Source: Winogradskyella wandonensis (GTDB lineage Bacteria; Bacteroidota; Bacteroidia; Flavobacteriales; Flavobacteriaceae). Taken from it: a stretch of 64,000 bases of DNA. Positions 47,701-56,493 of this stretch are shown here, piece after piece (the first letter of the stretch is position 1; each line of letters opens with the position of its first letter). The DNA lies in NCBI RefSeq assembly GCF_004346845.1, contig NZ_SMGI01000001.1, positions 124,001 through 188,000 on the forward strand. Direction: 5' to 3'. The position numbers and the translations under genes are program-made. The notes under the pieces were generated by a model, which was given only the letters and a program-made list of their open reading frames with translations, did not search any database and had not been told where the DNA came from.

Positions 47701-49966
47701 CTTTACAATAACACCGACTTGCGATGGTGGTATGGCCACAATAACAGGATTAGCTGGCGGAACTTTTGCTTTTAATCCAATGCCTACAGATGGCGCAATG
47801 ATTGATGCAGCTACAGGCGAGGTGACTGGTGGTGCGTTTGGAACTACTTACACCATCGAATATACGACATCTGGTACGTGCCCTACAACAAGTATAGAAA
47901 ATCTAACAGTATTAACCTTAGATGACGCCAGTTTTACGATAACACCAACTTGCGACGGTGGAATTGTTACCATTACGGGTGATGCAGGAGGTGTATTTGC
48001 CTTTAATCCTGTGCCAACTGATGGAGCAACAATTAACACATCTACTGGAGAAGTAACAAACGGTACATCGGCTACAACCTACACAATAGAATACACGACT
48101 GCAGGCGCATGTCCAGATACATCTACTCAAGATGTCACAGTACTAACAGCCGATAATCCAAGTTTCACTATGACACCGACGTGTGATGGTGGTACAGCAA
48201 CCATAACAGGAGATTCCGGCGGAACTTTTGCTTTTAATCCAATACCGACAGATGGTGCTGTAATTAACGCATCTACTGGAGAAGTCACTGATGGCACTTC
48301 CGGTTCGACATATACTGTTGAATACACGACTGCAGGAACCTGCCCACAAACAGCAGTGCAAAATCTTACTGTAATTACAGAAGATGATGCAAGTTTTACA
48401 GTAACGCCCACCTGTGATGGTGGTACTGTAACCATAACTGGAGTACCAGGAGGAACCTTCGCATTCAGCATTCCTCCATCCGATGGTGCAATTATTGATG
48501 CCAATACAGGAGATGTTACTAATGGTACACCTGGCGAAACATATACCATCGAATACTCAGTTTCTGATGTTTGTCCAAACAGCAACATAGTATCGTTTAA
48601 TGCTAATCCATTACCAGATGCTAATGTTGTAGTTGAAGATTTCTTTGAATGTGAAAATGGCACGGACTTTCTTTTTGAGTTTGACTTGGAAAGCAAAACG
48701 GAAGAAATTCTTAATGGTCAGGATTCAACGCAATTTACGGTTACTTACCACGATTCTCAGGCAGATGCTGATAATTTGGTAGATGCTCTAGCGAGTCCTT
48801 ACGAAAATACGATGAATCCACAGCCAATTTATGTTGCAATTACTAACAACACAACAGGTTGCTCTATAAGTACATTAACGTTTAATATTGAAGTACAAGA
48901 AAGTGCTGAGGCTGAAGATTATTTTTATGAGCTTTGTGATGAAACAAACGAGAATGATGGCTCTACTCAATTCGATTTAGAGAATCCAGATTTAGTGAAT
49001 GCAGTCTTAGGAACGCAAGACCCAGATGAGTTTACGTTGACATTTCATGCCACGGAAGATGATGCTATAAATAATGAAAATCCTTTGCCTCTGCTTTATG
49101 AAAATTTCGATACTCCACAACAAATAATTTATGCAAGAGTAAGTAACAACATTAGGCCGGACGAATGTTATGATATTTCAGAAGTCACGCTTCAAGTAAA
49201 TTTACTTCCCATTTTTGATTTGGATGACGAATATATCCTATGTTTCACCAGTAATAACGAAGCTGTTGTGCCAGTACCGCCAATTTTAGATACAGGATTA
49301 TCTGCAACAGATTACACGTTTGAGTGGCGCTTAGATGGCACTGTTCTTTCAACAGAAACAGGACCAAGCTTAATACCAATACAAGGCGGAATATATGACG
49401 TAACAGTTACTGATATTTCTACATCTTTGGTTACGATGTGTCAAAATTTCGATTCTGCCGAAGTTATTGAAAGTGGATTGCCAGATACATTTGATGTAGA
49501 GGTAACCTCGCAAGCCTTTACAGGAAATAACATGATTATTGCCACTGCTACTGGTAATAGTACGTATGAGTATAGTCTAGATAATGGTCCTTGGCAATTA
49601 GAAAATGAATTCGAAGATGTCACAGGAGGCGAGCACACGGTTTATGTTAGAGACGTCAATGGTTGTGGTATAGTGTCAAGAGACGTCACAGTGATTGATT
49701 ACCCAAAATTCTTTACACCAAATGGCGATGGCAATAACGATACATGGACTATAAAAGGGATAAACACTCAACCGACAGCAGTGATTTATATCCACGACCG
49801 ATATGGCAAACTCCTTAAACAATTAAGTCCAACAAGCGTGGGTTGGGATGGAACATACAATGGCAAGAATATGCCAGGTACGGACTATTGGTTTACGCTA
49901 CAATACACAGAACCAACTACAGGAGAAACAAAATCCTTTAGCGCCCATTTTGCACTTAAGCGCTAA
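44756..49966 (+). CDS. Giant T9SS type B secreted protein with CUB, PKD, P-domain and ten tandem repeats
   Basis: 1736 residues: signal peptide (ending LLSAQ); CUB-like domain (about 25-140); PKD-like domain (about 165-240, YQWDFADGNTALGQSVTHSF); a proprotein-convertase P-like domain (about 300-450, MEHSFLGDLDIFVTAPNG, WSFTIIDSWAADDGTL); ten tandem repeats of 77 residues (about 515-1285), each with two Cys and PTDGA.I....GEVT; two CDExNDG modules; and the type B sorting domain. The type IX system exports it. The last 360 bp and another 202 bp are identical to the gene at 39776. It follows the small secreted gene by 9 nt. A repeat-filled stalk carrying N-terminal binding domains suggests an adhesin, by inference. 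Confidence 0.92.
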   Translation: MNMKNIITLLFLFNFVLLSAQDAIMQDGVTVNQCSGTFFDSGGATTNYSSNENLTFTICPDTPGDLVQVEFTNFTTQNGVDILSIFNGDNDTSPPLGDFSGNNSPGIVQATDTNSTGCLTFVFISNSNGNSTGWSANISCNTPCQDITAQVDSTVPAEDADEVVRICTNEPITFNGSAVFSNDGTGATYQWDFADGNTALGQSVTHSFTDGGVYIVNLTVTDTDPQGCSSTNLASQTVFVSGEPDFTGTEALNSQICIGESTEITGMVSPLTYSVDCTPQILDQTWLEDTQTTGDPESYTSTITVDCYDESLVITDVAQIESICMVMEHSFLGDLDIFVTAPNGSTVYFSQYGDGDDPGSYLGVPDQADNGNPGVGWNYCFTPSATVEIDDAPLTNNTVPEGDYSALASSSFDNLIGSPINGEWSFTIIDSWAADDGTLFSWSLDFDSSLIAGDTSFTPVIISESWDADPSITNTTGNTITVEPATLGQHCYTYRVVNDFGCEYTEEVCIDVVDLDDPSFTVTPACGGGTANITGDTGGTFALNPVPTDGAVINPTTGEVTGGGSAVTYTVEYTTAGTCPQTSTQNLTTLVSDVDPSFTIAPTCDGGTVTITGDTGGVFAFNPVPTDGAVINSVTGEVTNGISGTTYTVEYTTSGTCTLSSTQNVTVITADDSSFTVTPTCDGGTTTITGDVGGTFAFNPMPTDGAVIDTSTGEVTGGLSGVTYTIEYTTAGTCPTTSNQSLTVATQDDASFTMTPTCDGGTANITGDAGGTFAFNPLPTDGAVIDASTGEVTNGTSGTTYTVEYTTSGTCPETSTQDVTVLAADNSSFTMAATCDGGTATITGDAGGTFTFNPVPTDGAIIDTATGEVTNGTSATTYTVEYTTAGTCPQSSTQDVTVLTADNPSFTVTPTCDGGTATVTGDMGGTFAFNPMPTDGAVIDTATGQVTNGTSGATYTIEYTTSGICPQSSTQSLTAIAADDSSFTITPTCDGGMATITGLAGGTFAFNPMPTDGAMIDAATGEVTGGAFGTTYTIEYTTSGTCPTTSIENLTVLTLDDASFTITPTCDGGIVTITGDAGGVFAFNPVPTDGATINTSTGEVTNGTSATTYTIEYTTAGACPDTSTQDVTVLTADNPSFTMTPTCDGGTATITGDSGGTFAFNPIPTDGAVINASTGEVTDGTSGSTYTVEYTTAGTCPQTAVQNLTVITEDDASFTVTPTCDGGTVTITGVPGGTFAFSIPPSDGAIIDANTGDVTNGTPGETYTIEYSVSDVCPNSNIVSFNANPLPDANVVVEDFFECENGTDFLFEFDLESKTEEILNGQDSTQFTVTYHDSQADADNLVDALASPYENTMNPQPIYVAITNNTTGCSISTLTFNIEVQESAEAEDYFYELCDETNENDGSTQFDLENPDLVNAVLGTQDPDEFTLTFHATEDDAINNENPLPLLYENFDTPQQIIYARVSNNIRPDECYDISEVTLQVNLLPIFDLDDEYILCFTSNNEAVVPVPPILDTGLSATDYTFEWRLDGTVLSTETGPSLIPIQGGIYDVTVTDISTSLVTMCQNFDSAEVIESGLPDTFDVEVTSQAFTGNNMIIATATGNSTYEYSLDNGPWQLENEFEDVTGGEHTVYVRDVNGCGIVSRDVTVIDYPKFFTPNGDGNNDTWTIKGINTQPTAVIYIHDRYGKLLKQLSPTSVGWDGTYNGKNMPGTDYWFTLQYTEPTTGETKSFSAHFALKR
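46301..48612 (+). repeat. Ten tandem 231-bp coding repeats
   Basis: Period 77 codons, coding for DxSFTxTPTCDGG...GGTFAFNP.PTDGA.I...TGEVTNG...YT.EYTT.GTCP. Protein identity between units is high, DNA identity is lower because of silent changes, so the array is not a very recent amplification. The last unit is the most diverged. Confidence 0.92.
49008..49209 (+). repeat. 202-bp block identical to 43155-43356
   Basis: Counterpart of the block in the upstream paralogue. Confidence 0.85.
49580..49941 (+). repeat. 362-bp block identical to 43727-44088
   Basis: Counterpart of the sorting-domain block in the upstream paralogue. Confidence 0.87.
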
Positions 49967-49982
49967 ACAAATTAATTATCTT

Positions 49983-50020
49983 AAAAACAAAGCCTCGCAA
50001 TTTTGCGAGGCTTTGTTTTT
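49983..50020. terminator. Bidirectional terminator between the second giant gene and rho
   Basis: Long perfect inverted repeat, core AAAGCCTCGCA / TGCGAGGCTTT, flanked by A-run and T-run, between convergent genes. Confidence 0.92.
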
Positions 50021-50060
50021 GGTCTATTTTCTATATTCTGATAGCTTTAGTATTATAAAA

Positions 50061-51704
50061 TTAACCATTCATAGAGATTAAAAACTCTTCATTGTTTCTG
50101 GTTTGTTTAAATCTATCATTAATAAATTCCATAGCTTCAACAGGATTCATGTCGGCAAGATATTTTCGCATAACCCACATACGCTGAATCGTATTATCAT
50201 CTAACAATAAATCATCACGACGTGTACTCGACGAGGTTAAATCAATTGCAGGGAAAATACGGCGATTGGCAATCTTACGATCTAATTGTAATTCCATATT
50301 ACCAGTACCTTTAAATTCTTCAAAGATAACTTCATCCATTTTAGAGCCAGTTTCCGTTAAAGCAGTAGCTATAATAGTTAAGGAGCCACCATTTTCTATA
50401 TTTCTTGCAGCTCCGAAGAAACGTTTTGGTTTGTGTAATGCATTGGCATCAACACCACCAGATAGAATTTTACCAGAAGCCGGTTGTACTGTATTGTAGG
50501 CGCGAGCCAAACGTGTTATAGAATCTAAAAGAATAACTACATCATGGCCACATTCTACGAGTCTTTTTGCTTTTTCTAAAACGATATTGGCAATTTTAAC
50601 GTGCTCATGGGCTTCCTTGTCAAAAGTAGATGCTATAACTTCGCCACGAACGTTACGCTGCATATCTGTAACTTCCTCTGGACGTTCGTCAATTAATAAA
50701 ATCATTTGATAAACTTCGGGATGGTTTGCTGCAATAGCATTGGCAACATCCTTTAGTAACATAGTTTTACCAGTCTTTGGTTGAGATACAATCATGCCAC
50801 GTTGGCCCTTTCCAATTGGCGAAAACAAATCCATGATTCGTGTAGAAATGGTGCTCTGTTTTTCGGCGATATTAAATTTTTCTTTCGGAAAAAGTGGTGT
50901 TAAATGCTCGAAAGCAACGCGGTCTCTTACAACTTGAGGACTCTGGCCGTTTATCTTACTAACCTTAATTAAAGGAAAATACTTTTCGCCTTCTTTTGGA
51001 GGACGCACATGGCCTAAAACGGTATCGCCAGTTTTTAAACCGAACAAACGTATTTGAGATTGCGATACATAGATATCATCTGGCGAGGTTAAATAATTAT
51101 AATCAGATGATCTTAAAAATCCATAGCCATCCTGCATAATGTCTAAGACACCTTCACTTTCTATAATAGCATCGAATTCAAAATCTGGCTCACGGTAACG
51201 GTTTCTGTTATCCTTATTGCCATTATTTTTTTGATTTTGATTGTTGTTTTTGTGGCTATTGTCTTTTGTCCGCTTATTGTCGTTTCTTTGATTCTGATTT
51301 TGATTCTGATTTTGATTACGACGATTATCGTCTTGTTTTTTAGACTGACTTTGGTCGTTCTTAGAATCTTTAGAATGTTGTTGTTTAGACGTATCTGCTT
51401 TTACCTCTTTTTTATCAGCATCAAAATCCATAGATTTCTGTTCACTTTTATTTTGTTGAGGTTTGTCAACGCGAGCTCGCTTTTGGCGCTGCTGAGGTTG
51501 TTTTTTATCCGATGCGTCACCAGAAGTACTCTTGTCGTCGTTAGTTACTGCCTTTACAGCGTTAGGATTAGCAGCTTGATAGTCTAGAATCTGATAAACT
51601 AAATCTAATTTTTTTAACGAGCGGTACTTTGGTACTTTTAGTTGTTTAGCAATTTCCTGAAGTTCAGGTAATTTTTTTGCTTTTAACTGAGCAATTTCAA
51701 ACAT
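50061..51704 (-). CDS. rho: Transcription termination factor Rho with an Asn/Gln/Lys-rich insertion
   Basis: 547 residues: Rho N-terminal helical domain (1-45, [29 protein letters not shown]), a long hydrophilic disordered insertion (about 50-165, with QNQNQNQNQ runs), the RNA-binding cold-shock domain (about 175-255, [21 protein letters not shown]), and the hexameric RecA-like ATPase (P-loop [10 protein letters not shown], then [40 protein letters not shown]). It ends transcripts by RNA translocation. Rho insertions of this type are known in Bacteroidota and drive condensation in Bacteroides. Divergent from the DUF4293 gene. Confidence 0.97.
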   Translation of the reverse strand: MFEIAQLKAKKLPELQEIAKQLKVPKYRSLKKLDLVYQILDYQAANPNAVKAVTNDDKSTSGDASDKKQPQQRQKRARVDKPQQNKSEQKSMDFDADKKEVKADTSKQQHSKDSKNDQSQSKKQDDNRRNQNQNQNQNQRNDNKRTKDNSHKNNNQNQKNNGNKDNRNRYREPDFEFDAIIESEGVLDIMQDGYGFLRSSDYNYLTSPDDIYVSQSQIRLFGLKTGDTVLGHVRPPKEGEKYFPLIKVSKINGQSPQVVRDRVAFEHLTPLFPKEKFNIAEKQSTISTRIMDLFSPIGKGQRGMIVSQPKTGKTMLLKDVANAIAANHPEVYQMILLIDERPEEVTDMQRNVRGEVIASTFDKEAHEHVKIANIVLEKAKRLVECGHDVVILLDSITRLARAYNTVQPASGKILSGGVDANALHKPKRFFGAARNIENGGSLTIIATALTETGSKMDEVIFEEFKGTGNMELQLDRKIANRRIFPAIDLTSSSTRRDDLLLDDNTIQRMWVMRKYLADMNPVEAMEFINDRFKQTRNNEEFLISMNG

Positions 51705-51883
51705 TGATATATGTGTATAGTATTTTAATTATTGGTTTGATTATTTAAAATTTCCTTATGAAAACAATAAAAGAAAATGAGAAATATAATCGGAAGAATG
51801 AAATACAGTTTTCGTTACAGCATTTCTATTGCAATAATACAATTTTTATTTAAAAATAAAGATATCAATTAAAAATAAACTAC

Positions 51884-51891
51884 TAATTTTG
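51884..51891 (+). promoter_or_regulatory. -7 element of the DUF4293 gene
   Basis: TAATTTTG fits TAnnTTTG, 23 nt before the ATG. Confidence 0.55.
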
Positions 51892-51914
51892 TGCTTTAAA
51901 ATTTATAAGTATAA

Positions 51915-52325
51915 ATGATTCAGCGAATACAAACCTTATATTTACTAGTTGCTTTAGCTATTTCTGGTGGGCTTATATTTGTTTTTGATTTATATACAGA
52001 TGTAAACCAGTCAGTTATCTTTGCAAAAGATAACTACCTGTATTTGGGCTTGTTTTTAGGCTCCGCTTTATTATCTTTGATATCAATATTTAGTTACAAA
52101 AATAGACAGACGCAATTTGTTTTGGGTCGACTTAATATAATATTAAACTTTATTTTACTAGGAGTGTTCGTGTATCAATCTCTAAATTTATCTGGAGAAG
52201 CTACGGTTTCTGAGAAAGGTATTGGGATGATTCTTCCTATTTTTTCTATCGTGTTTTTAGTCTTAGCAAATAAGGCAATTAAAAAGGATGAAGATCTTGT
52301 AAAATCTGTAGATAGATTACGATAA
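51915..52325 (+). CDS. DUF4293-family membrane protein
   Basis: 136 residues with four hydrophobic segments (about 6-25, 43-60, 73-90, 104-120) and the family opening MIQRIQTLYLLVAL. Function unknown. Its place next to rho is a recurring arrangement in Bacteroidota as I recall. Ends with a basic and acidic tail (KKDEDLVKSVDRLR). An intrinsic terminator follows 30 nt later. Confidence 0.87.
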   Translation: MIQRIQTLYLLVALAISGGLIFVFDLYTDVNQSVIFAKDNYLYLGLFLGSALLSLISIFSYKNRQTQFVLGRLNIILNFILLGVFVYQSLNLSGEATVSEKGIGMILPIFSIVFLVLANKAIKKDEDLVKSVDRLR

Positions 52326-52355
52326 ACACCTAAAATCTTAGTAGTATTAGTGCGA

Positions 52356-52387
52356 AAAAGCCCGAAGTGAACGCTTCGGGCTTTTTA
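52356..52387 (+). terminator. Intrinsic terminator of the DUF4293 gene
   Basis: Stem GCCCGAAG / CTTCGGGC with a 6-nt loop, A-run before and T-run after. Confidence 0.9.
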
Positions 52388-52425
52388 TTGTTCATGAGGT
52401 CTAGCAATGACTAATTAGAAATAGG

Positions 52426-52488
52426 TGGCTTCGAGTGCCTCAGCCACCGATGCTATAAGTTTTGGTCACTGAGGTTCTCGAAGTGACT
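52426..52488. repeat. Pair of REP-like palindromes (inverted orientation)
   Basis: Unit A at 52426-52448 has arms GTGGCT/AGCCAC; unit B at 52466-52488 has arms GTCACT/AGTGAC. Their cores (GAGG.TCTCGA) are reverse complements of each other. A second such pair is at 60236-60298. Confidence 0.78.
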
Positions 52489-52505
52489 AAAAGCAAGGTT
52501 TAAAA

Positions 52506-52997
52506 TCATCTCGGAAACTCAATAACTTCAAGATTGTCTATTTTTTTTCCGTCGATAATAAAACGCAACATCGTCCTTGCTTTATGAAATCCATGTTTAC
52601 CAACCGCACCAGGATTCATATGTATTAAATTAAGTTTCTTGTCTGGCATGACTTTTAAAATGTGCGAATGTCCGCAAATAAACAATCGTGGAGGATTGAC
52701 TTTTAATTGTTCTCTTACGCGAAGGTTATAATTTGGTGGGTATCCACCAATATGCGTTATCCAAACATCTACATCTTCGCACATAAAACGGTTGTGTTCT
52801 AGAAACTCGCCTCTTGCCTTTGCGTCGTCTATATTGCCGTAAACAGCTTTTAGAGGCTTTAATTCTTTTATGGCATCAGTGACTTTTAAATCTCCAATAT
52901 CTCCAGCATGCCAAACTTCGTCGGCTTTCGCAACGTGTTTTAGTATAGCCTCATCTATATAACTGTGCGTATCAGAGAGTAAAAGAATTTTTTTCAT
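52506..52997 (-). CDS. YfcE/MJ0936-type metallophosphoesterase
   Basis: 163 residues with the full metal-site set: LLSDTHSY (Asp8, His10), HAGDIGD, VYGNIDD, WITHIGG and CGHSHIL. These enzymes hydrolyse phosphodiesters with two metal ions; the natural substrate is not known. The ATG is near the REP pair on one side and divergent from truA on the other (the 83-nt gap to the TTG at 53080 or 106 nt to the preferred truA start). Confidence 0.9.
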   Translation of the reverse strand: MKKILLLSDTHSYIDEAILKHVAKADEVWHAGDIGDLKVTDAIKELKPLKAVYGNIDDAKARGEFLEHNRFMCEDVDVWITHIGGYPPNYNLRVREQLKVNPPRLFICGHSHILKVMPDKKLNLIHMNPGAVGKHGFHKARTMLRFIIDGKKIDNLEVIEFPR

Positions 52998-53065
52998 ACT
53001 TATTTTCAGCTTCAGCGAAAGTCTGTTTGTTGTTTATTTAGGATTTATTTAGGATATAAATCTAC

Positions 53066-53073
53066 TATCTTTG
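53066..53073 (+). promoter_or_regulatory. -7 element of truA
   Basis: TATCTTTG fits TAnnTTTG, 30 nt before the preferred TTG start. Confidence 0.55.
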
Positions 53074-53103
53074 TAGCTTTTGAAAGCGAAAAATCAGATT
53101 TTT

Positions 53104-53850
53104 TTGAGATATTTTATACAGTTGTCATATAATGGAAGCGCTTATCATGGATGGCAGATCCAGCCTAATGCCATAACTGTTCAGGAAACCCTAGAAGATG
53201 CCATTTCAAAACTTTTAAACCTAGATATAAGCGTTACAGGTGCGGGTCGTACAGACACTGGTGTCCATGCCGCGCAAATGTTTGCACATTTTGATTATAA
53301 CAGGTCTATCGATACAAAAACGTTGATGTATAAGTTAAATTCATTTTTACCAAATGATATTGCTATACACGATATTTTTCGAGTTAAAGATGATGCACAT
53401 GCCCGCTTTCATGCGATAAGACGGAGTTACAACTATAAAATTACATTGGTAAAAGATGTTTTTCAGTATAACTACGCGTACTACATACATCAAGATTTAG
53501 ATGTAGATAAAATGAATGAGGCAGCTAAAATCTTATTGCAATATCAAGATTTTCAATGTTTTTCTAAAAGCAATACGGATGTTAAAACCTATAATTGTAA
53601 AATTGAATTTGCTCAGTGGAAACTTAAAAATAACACATTAGTTTTTACCATTAGCGCCGACCGTTTTTTGCGAAATATGGTAAGAGCTATAGTTGGTACA
53701 TTGGTTAATATAGGCTTAGGCAAAATGGAGGTTGATGATATGCATCGCATAATTGCATCTAAAGATAGAGGCGAAGCTGGATTCTCGGTGCCTGCAAAAG
53801 GCTTATATTTGACAGAAGTGATTTATCCAAAAACTATTAATTTAATTTAA
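53104..53850 (+). CDS. truA: tRNA pseudouridine(38-40) synthase
   Basis: About 248 residues. Catalytic Asp in GAGRTDTGVHA (about 50-60), RRSYNYKI, and the C-terminal DRFLRNMVRAIVGTLVNIG. Converts uridines 38-40 of tRNAs to pseudouridine. The frame is open from a TTG at 53080, but homologues begin MRYFIQxxYNG as I remember them, which places the start at the TTG at 53104; both are TTG, no ATG exists. A short hairpin and the exporter gene follow. Confidence 0.93.
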   Translation: MRYFIQLSYNGSAYHGWQIQPNAITVQETLEDAISKLLNLDISVTGAGRTDTGVHAAQMFAHFDYNRSIDTKTLMYKLNSFLPNDIAIHDIFRVKDDAHARFHAIRRSYNYKITLVKDVFQYNYAYYIHQDLDVDKMNEAAKILLQYQDFQCFSKSNTDVKTYNCKIEFAQWKLKNNTLVFTISADRFLRNMVRAIVGTLVNIGLGKMEVDDMHRIIASKDRGEAGFSVPAKGLYLTEVIYPKTINLI

Positions 53851-53854
53851 AAGA

Positions 53855-53873
53855 TACCGAAGCAAGTTCGGTA
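53855..53873. repeat. Hairpin directly before the exporter gene
   Basis: TACCGAA-GCAAG-TTCGGTA, ending 5 nt before the ATG at 53879, where it could hide the ribosome site. Resembles the TCCCGA...TCGGGA family with one altered pair. Confidence 0.65.
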
Positions 53874-53878
53874 CAAGC

Positions 53879-55648
53879 ATGGCAGACAAACAAAAAAAAA
53901 TATTTGATTTAGGTTTATTTAAACGTTTGCTTAATTACATAAAGCCCTACCGTTTGGTTTTTGTAATTTCTTTAATTTGTGTTATTGGTCTTGCAGTTTT
54001 TAGTGCAGCAAGACCGTATGTTCTAAAAGAAGCAATAGACGTAAGTATAAAACCAAGAGCGCTCGATGGTTTTGTATTCTATGTAGTTATAATGATTGGT
54101 CTTCTGCTATTAGAGGTAGTGTGTCAGCTTTTGTTTATTTACTACGCAAGCTGGTTAGGTCAGTCTGTTGTAAAAGATATACGTGTTAAGTTATTTAGAC
54201 ATATGCTCAAGTTTAAAATGACGTATTACGATAAATCTTCTGTCGGTGTTTTAATCACCCGTGCAGTAACTGATATGGAGCGTATTGCCGATATCTTTGG
54301 GCAAGGTTTGTTTATGATTTTTAGTGATATACTAAAAATGGCAGTTGTGGCGAGTGTGATGCTTTACATAAATGTAAAAATAAGTTTAATTGTCTTTGTA
54401 ACGCTTCCATTAATTGTTTTTGCGACTAAGATTTTTCAAAAATATATGAAACGCGCTTTTGAAGACGTGCGTACCGAAGTTTCAAACTTAAATTCTTTTG
54501 TGCAAGAACGTGTAACCGGAATGAAAATTCTTCAGCTTTTTACACGAGAAAAAACAGAATATAAAAATTTTACTAAAATAAACGAGCGTCATAAAAAAGG
54601 ATGGTTAAAAACCGTCTGGTATAACTCTATATTTTTTCCTATTGCAGAATTTTTATCCTCATTAACCATGGCCATGGTTATTTTGGTGGGTGGTTACGAT
54701 ATTATTAGTAAGATTCCTGGGACAACAGTTGGTGATTTGGTATCGTTTACGATGTTTATTCCTATGTTGTTTAGACCATTGAACCAAATTGCTAATAAGT
54801 TTAATACGTTGCAAATGGGAATGGTAGCTGCAGACCGTGTTTTTAAAGTCTTAGATACAAAATCTCAAATAGATGATACAGGAAGTCTAGAAGCCAAACA
54901 TTTTGAAGGCCATATTACCTTTAAAGACGTTCGTTTCTCTTATGTCGAAGATGAAGAAGTATTAAAAGGTATTAATCTTGATATTAAATCGGGTGAAACT
55001 ATTGCCATTGTAGGTGCTACAGGTGCTGGTAAATCTACTATTATTAATTTGCTAAACCGGTTTTATGATATCGATTCTGGAAGTATAGAAATAGACGGTA
55101 CTAATATTCAAAAGTTTTCTTTGCATTCGCTCCGCGAGCAAATTGCCGTGGTGTTACAAGACGTATTTTTGTTTGCAGACACCATTTTAAATAACATTAC
55201 TTTAGGTAATTCTAACATATCCGAACATGATGTTATAGAAGCAGCAAAAGCTATTGGTGTGCACGATTTTATTTCGAGTTTACCTAATGGCTATCATTAT
55301 AACGTAAAAGAACGCGGTGTAATGTTGTCTTCTGGTCAGCGTCAATTGATTTCGTTTTTACGTGCTTATATGACCAATCCTAGCATCTTAATTTTGGACG
55401 AAGCTACCTCTTCGGTAGATTCGTATTCCGAGCAATTGATACAAGATGCCACGGATAAAATTACAGAAGGACGCACATCCATAATTATTGCTCACCGATT
55501 AGCAACCATTCAGCAAGCAGATAAAATTATTGTTATGGATGCTGGGCAAATAGTAGAAATTGGTAATCATCAATCGTTACTAGAAAAAGAAGACGGTTAT
55601 TATCGTAATCTTTACGAAGTCCAGTTTCTTAAGGCAGAAGCTGTTTAA
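53879..55648 (+). CDS. ABC exporter, MsbA-like (fused permease and ATPase)
   Basis: 589 residues: six membrane helices (about 1-320) and one nucleotide-binding domain with Walker A GATGAGKST (about 379-387), the Q-loop VVLQDVFLF, a signature that reads LSSGQRQL where LSGGQ is usual, Walker B ILILDEATS and the H-loop AHRLATI. Homodimeric exporters of this type flip lipids or drugs; substrate unknown. Starts right after a hairpin and overlaps the convergent DUF3667 gene by 4 nt. Confidence 0.92.
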   Translation: MADKQKKIFDLGLFKRLLNYIKPYRLVFVISLICVIGLAVFSAARPYVLKEAIDVSIKPRALDGFVFYVVIMIGLLLLEVVCQLLFIYYASWLGQSVVKDIRVKLFRHMLKFKMTYYDKSSVGVLITRAVTDMERIADIFGQGLFMIFSDILKMAVVASVMLYINVKISLIVFVTLPLIVFATKIFQKYMKRAFEDVRTEVSNLNSFVQERVTGMKILQLFTREKTEYKNFTKINERHKKGWLKTVWYNSIFFPIAEFLSSLTMAMVILVGGYDIISKIPGTTVGDLVSFTMFIPMLFRPLNQIANKFNTLQMGMVAADRVFKVLDTKSQIDDTGSLEAKHFEGHITFKDVRFSYVEDEEVLKGINLDIKSGETIAIVGATGAGKSTIINLLNRFYDIDSGSIEIDGTNIQKFSLHSLREQIAVVLQDVFLFADTILNNITLGNSNISEHDVIEAAKAIGVHDFISSLPNGYHYNVKERGVMLSSGQRQLISFLRAYMTNPSILILDEATSSVDSYSEQLIQDATDKITEGRTSIIIAHRLATIQQADKIIVMDAGQIVEIGNHQSLLEKEDGYYRNLYEVQFLKAEAV

Positions 55649-56478
55649 TTAATACTATCTCTAATAGTTTTCTGTGCTTCGTAAACAGCTTTTTGACTCT
55701 CTATAAAAGATTTCATTATCGGGTGGTCTCGGAAAATTATTCCGATAATGACAGACAATATTGAAAATAAGATAGTTGTCGCACCCAATATGGCAATGAA
55801 GAATAGTGTTCTTAAAACAATTCCCCAAAACGATATTTTATAAATACGTTTATAACAATAAGCAAAAAATCCTATCTGAAATAGTGCACTTACCGCACCT
55901 AAAATCTGCGGAGGAATATTAAAAATTAAAATAAGAATATTTAAAAACGAACTTAGTAAAGAAAATTGTGCCACAATATACATGGCCATGACAATATGTT
56001 CTGTAAGATTAAATTCTTTCCGATTAACAAAGACTAGGCGAGATATAAGTGCATAAATTGGAATAAATAACACCATTATAATCGAGTAATATTCCTGGAC
56101 AGAAGACATAGCAGATTTTATAGCCTCTTCTTGAGCTTTAACTCCCATTGGATTACCCATTTTAGACAAAGCATCTGGAAAGTATTTATTAAGAATGATA
56201 ACATACAATCCACCGATAGAAATTGCAAGTGCTAAGTAGCTAATAGGATTAACGTACTTTTTTCTAACGCCATTGATGTAGCCTGCGATAACATCTTCTG
56301 GTCTTTTAAATAGATTTAAAAACGTTCGTAATAATTTATTGTCAACATTAAAAAAAGTTTCAGTGATGTGCTCAAATAAATTCCTGAAAGTTAGACGATT
56401 TCTTATGACTCTACCACCACATTTGTTGCAGTAATCACTATTATCTATTAATTCTTGTTGGCAATTTTTACATTCCAT
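55645..56478 (-). CDS. DUF3667-family zinc-ribbon membrane protein (copy 2)
   Basis: 277 residues. N-terminal zinc ribbon CKNC...CNKCGG (about 3-21), then RLTFRNLFEHITETFFNVDNKLLRTFLNLFKRPEDVIAGYINGVRKKYVNPISYL, the DUF3667 signature, then four to five membrane segments. Function unknown. Last gene of the folP - lipoprotein - cdaA - DUF3667 - DUF3667 run, 15 nt after its paralogue; the two share the signature but are diverged, so an old duplication. Ends overlapping the exporter gene. Confidence 0.85.
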   Translation of the reverse strand: MECKNCQQELIDNSDYCNKCGGRVIRNRLTFRNLFEHITETFFNVDNKLLRTFLNLFKRPEDVIAGYINGVRKKYVNPISYLALAISIGGLYVIILNKYFPDALSKMGNPMGVKAQEEAIKSAMSSVQEYYSIIMVLFIPIYALISRLVFVNRKEFNLTEHIVMAMYIVAQFSLLSSFLNILILIFNIPPQILGAVSALFQIGFFAYCYKRIYKISFWGIVLRTLFFIAILGATTILFSILSVIIGIIFRDHPIMKSFIESQKAVYEAQKTIRDSIN

Positions 56479-56493
56479 AGTTTAGATTATTAT

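Noticed and set aside
46301..48612. CRISPR array
   Set aside because: Period of 231 bp without short conserved repeats and unique spacers; the repeat is coding and in frame throughout.
48127..48696. 189-residue minus-strand open frame in the tandem repeats
   Set aside because: Mirror frame of the repeated coding sequence; its own repeat pattern follows the plus-strand period.
51231..51587. 118-residue plus-strand open frame, hydrophobic
   Set aside because: Antisense of the Asn/Gln/Lys-rich insertion of rho; hydrophobic Ile/Leu/Val runs are the complement of those codons.
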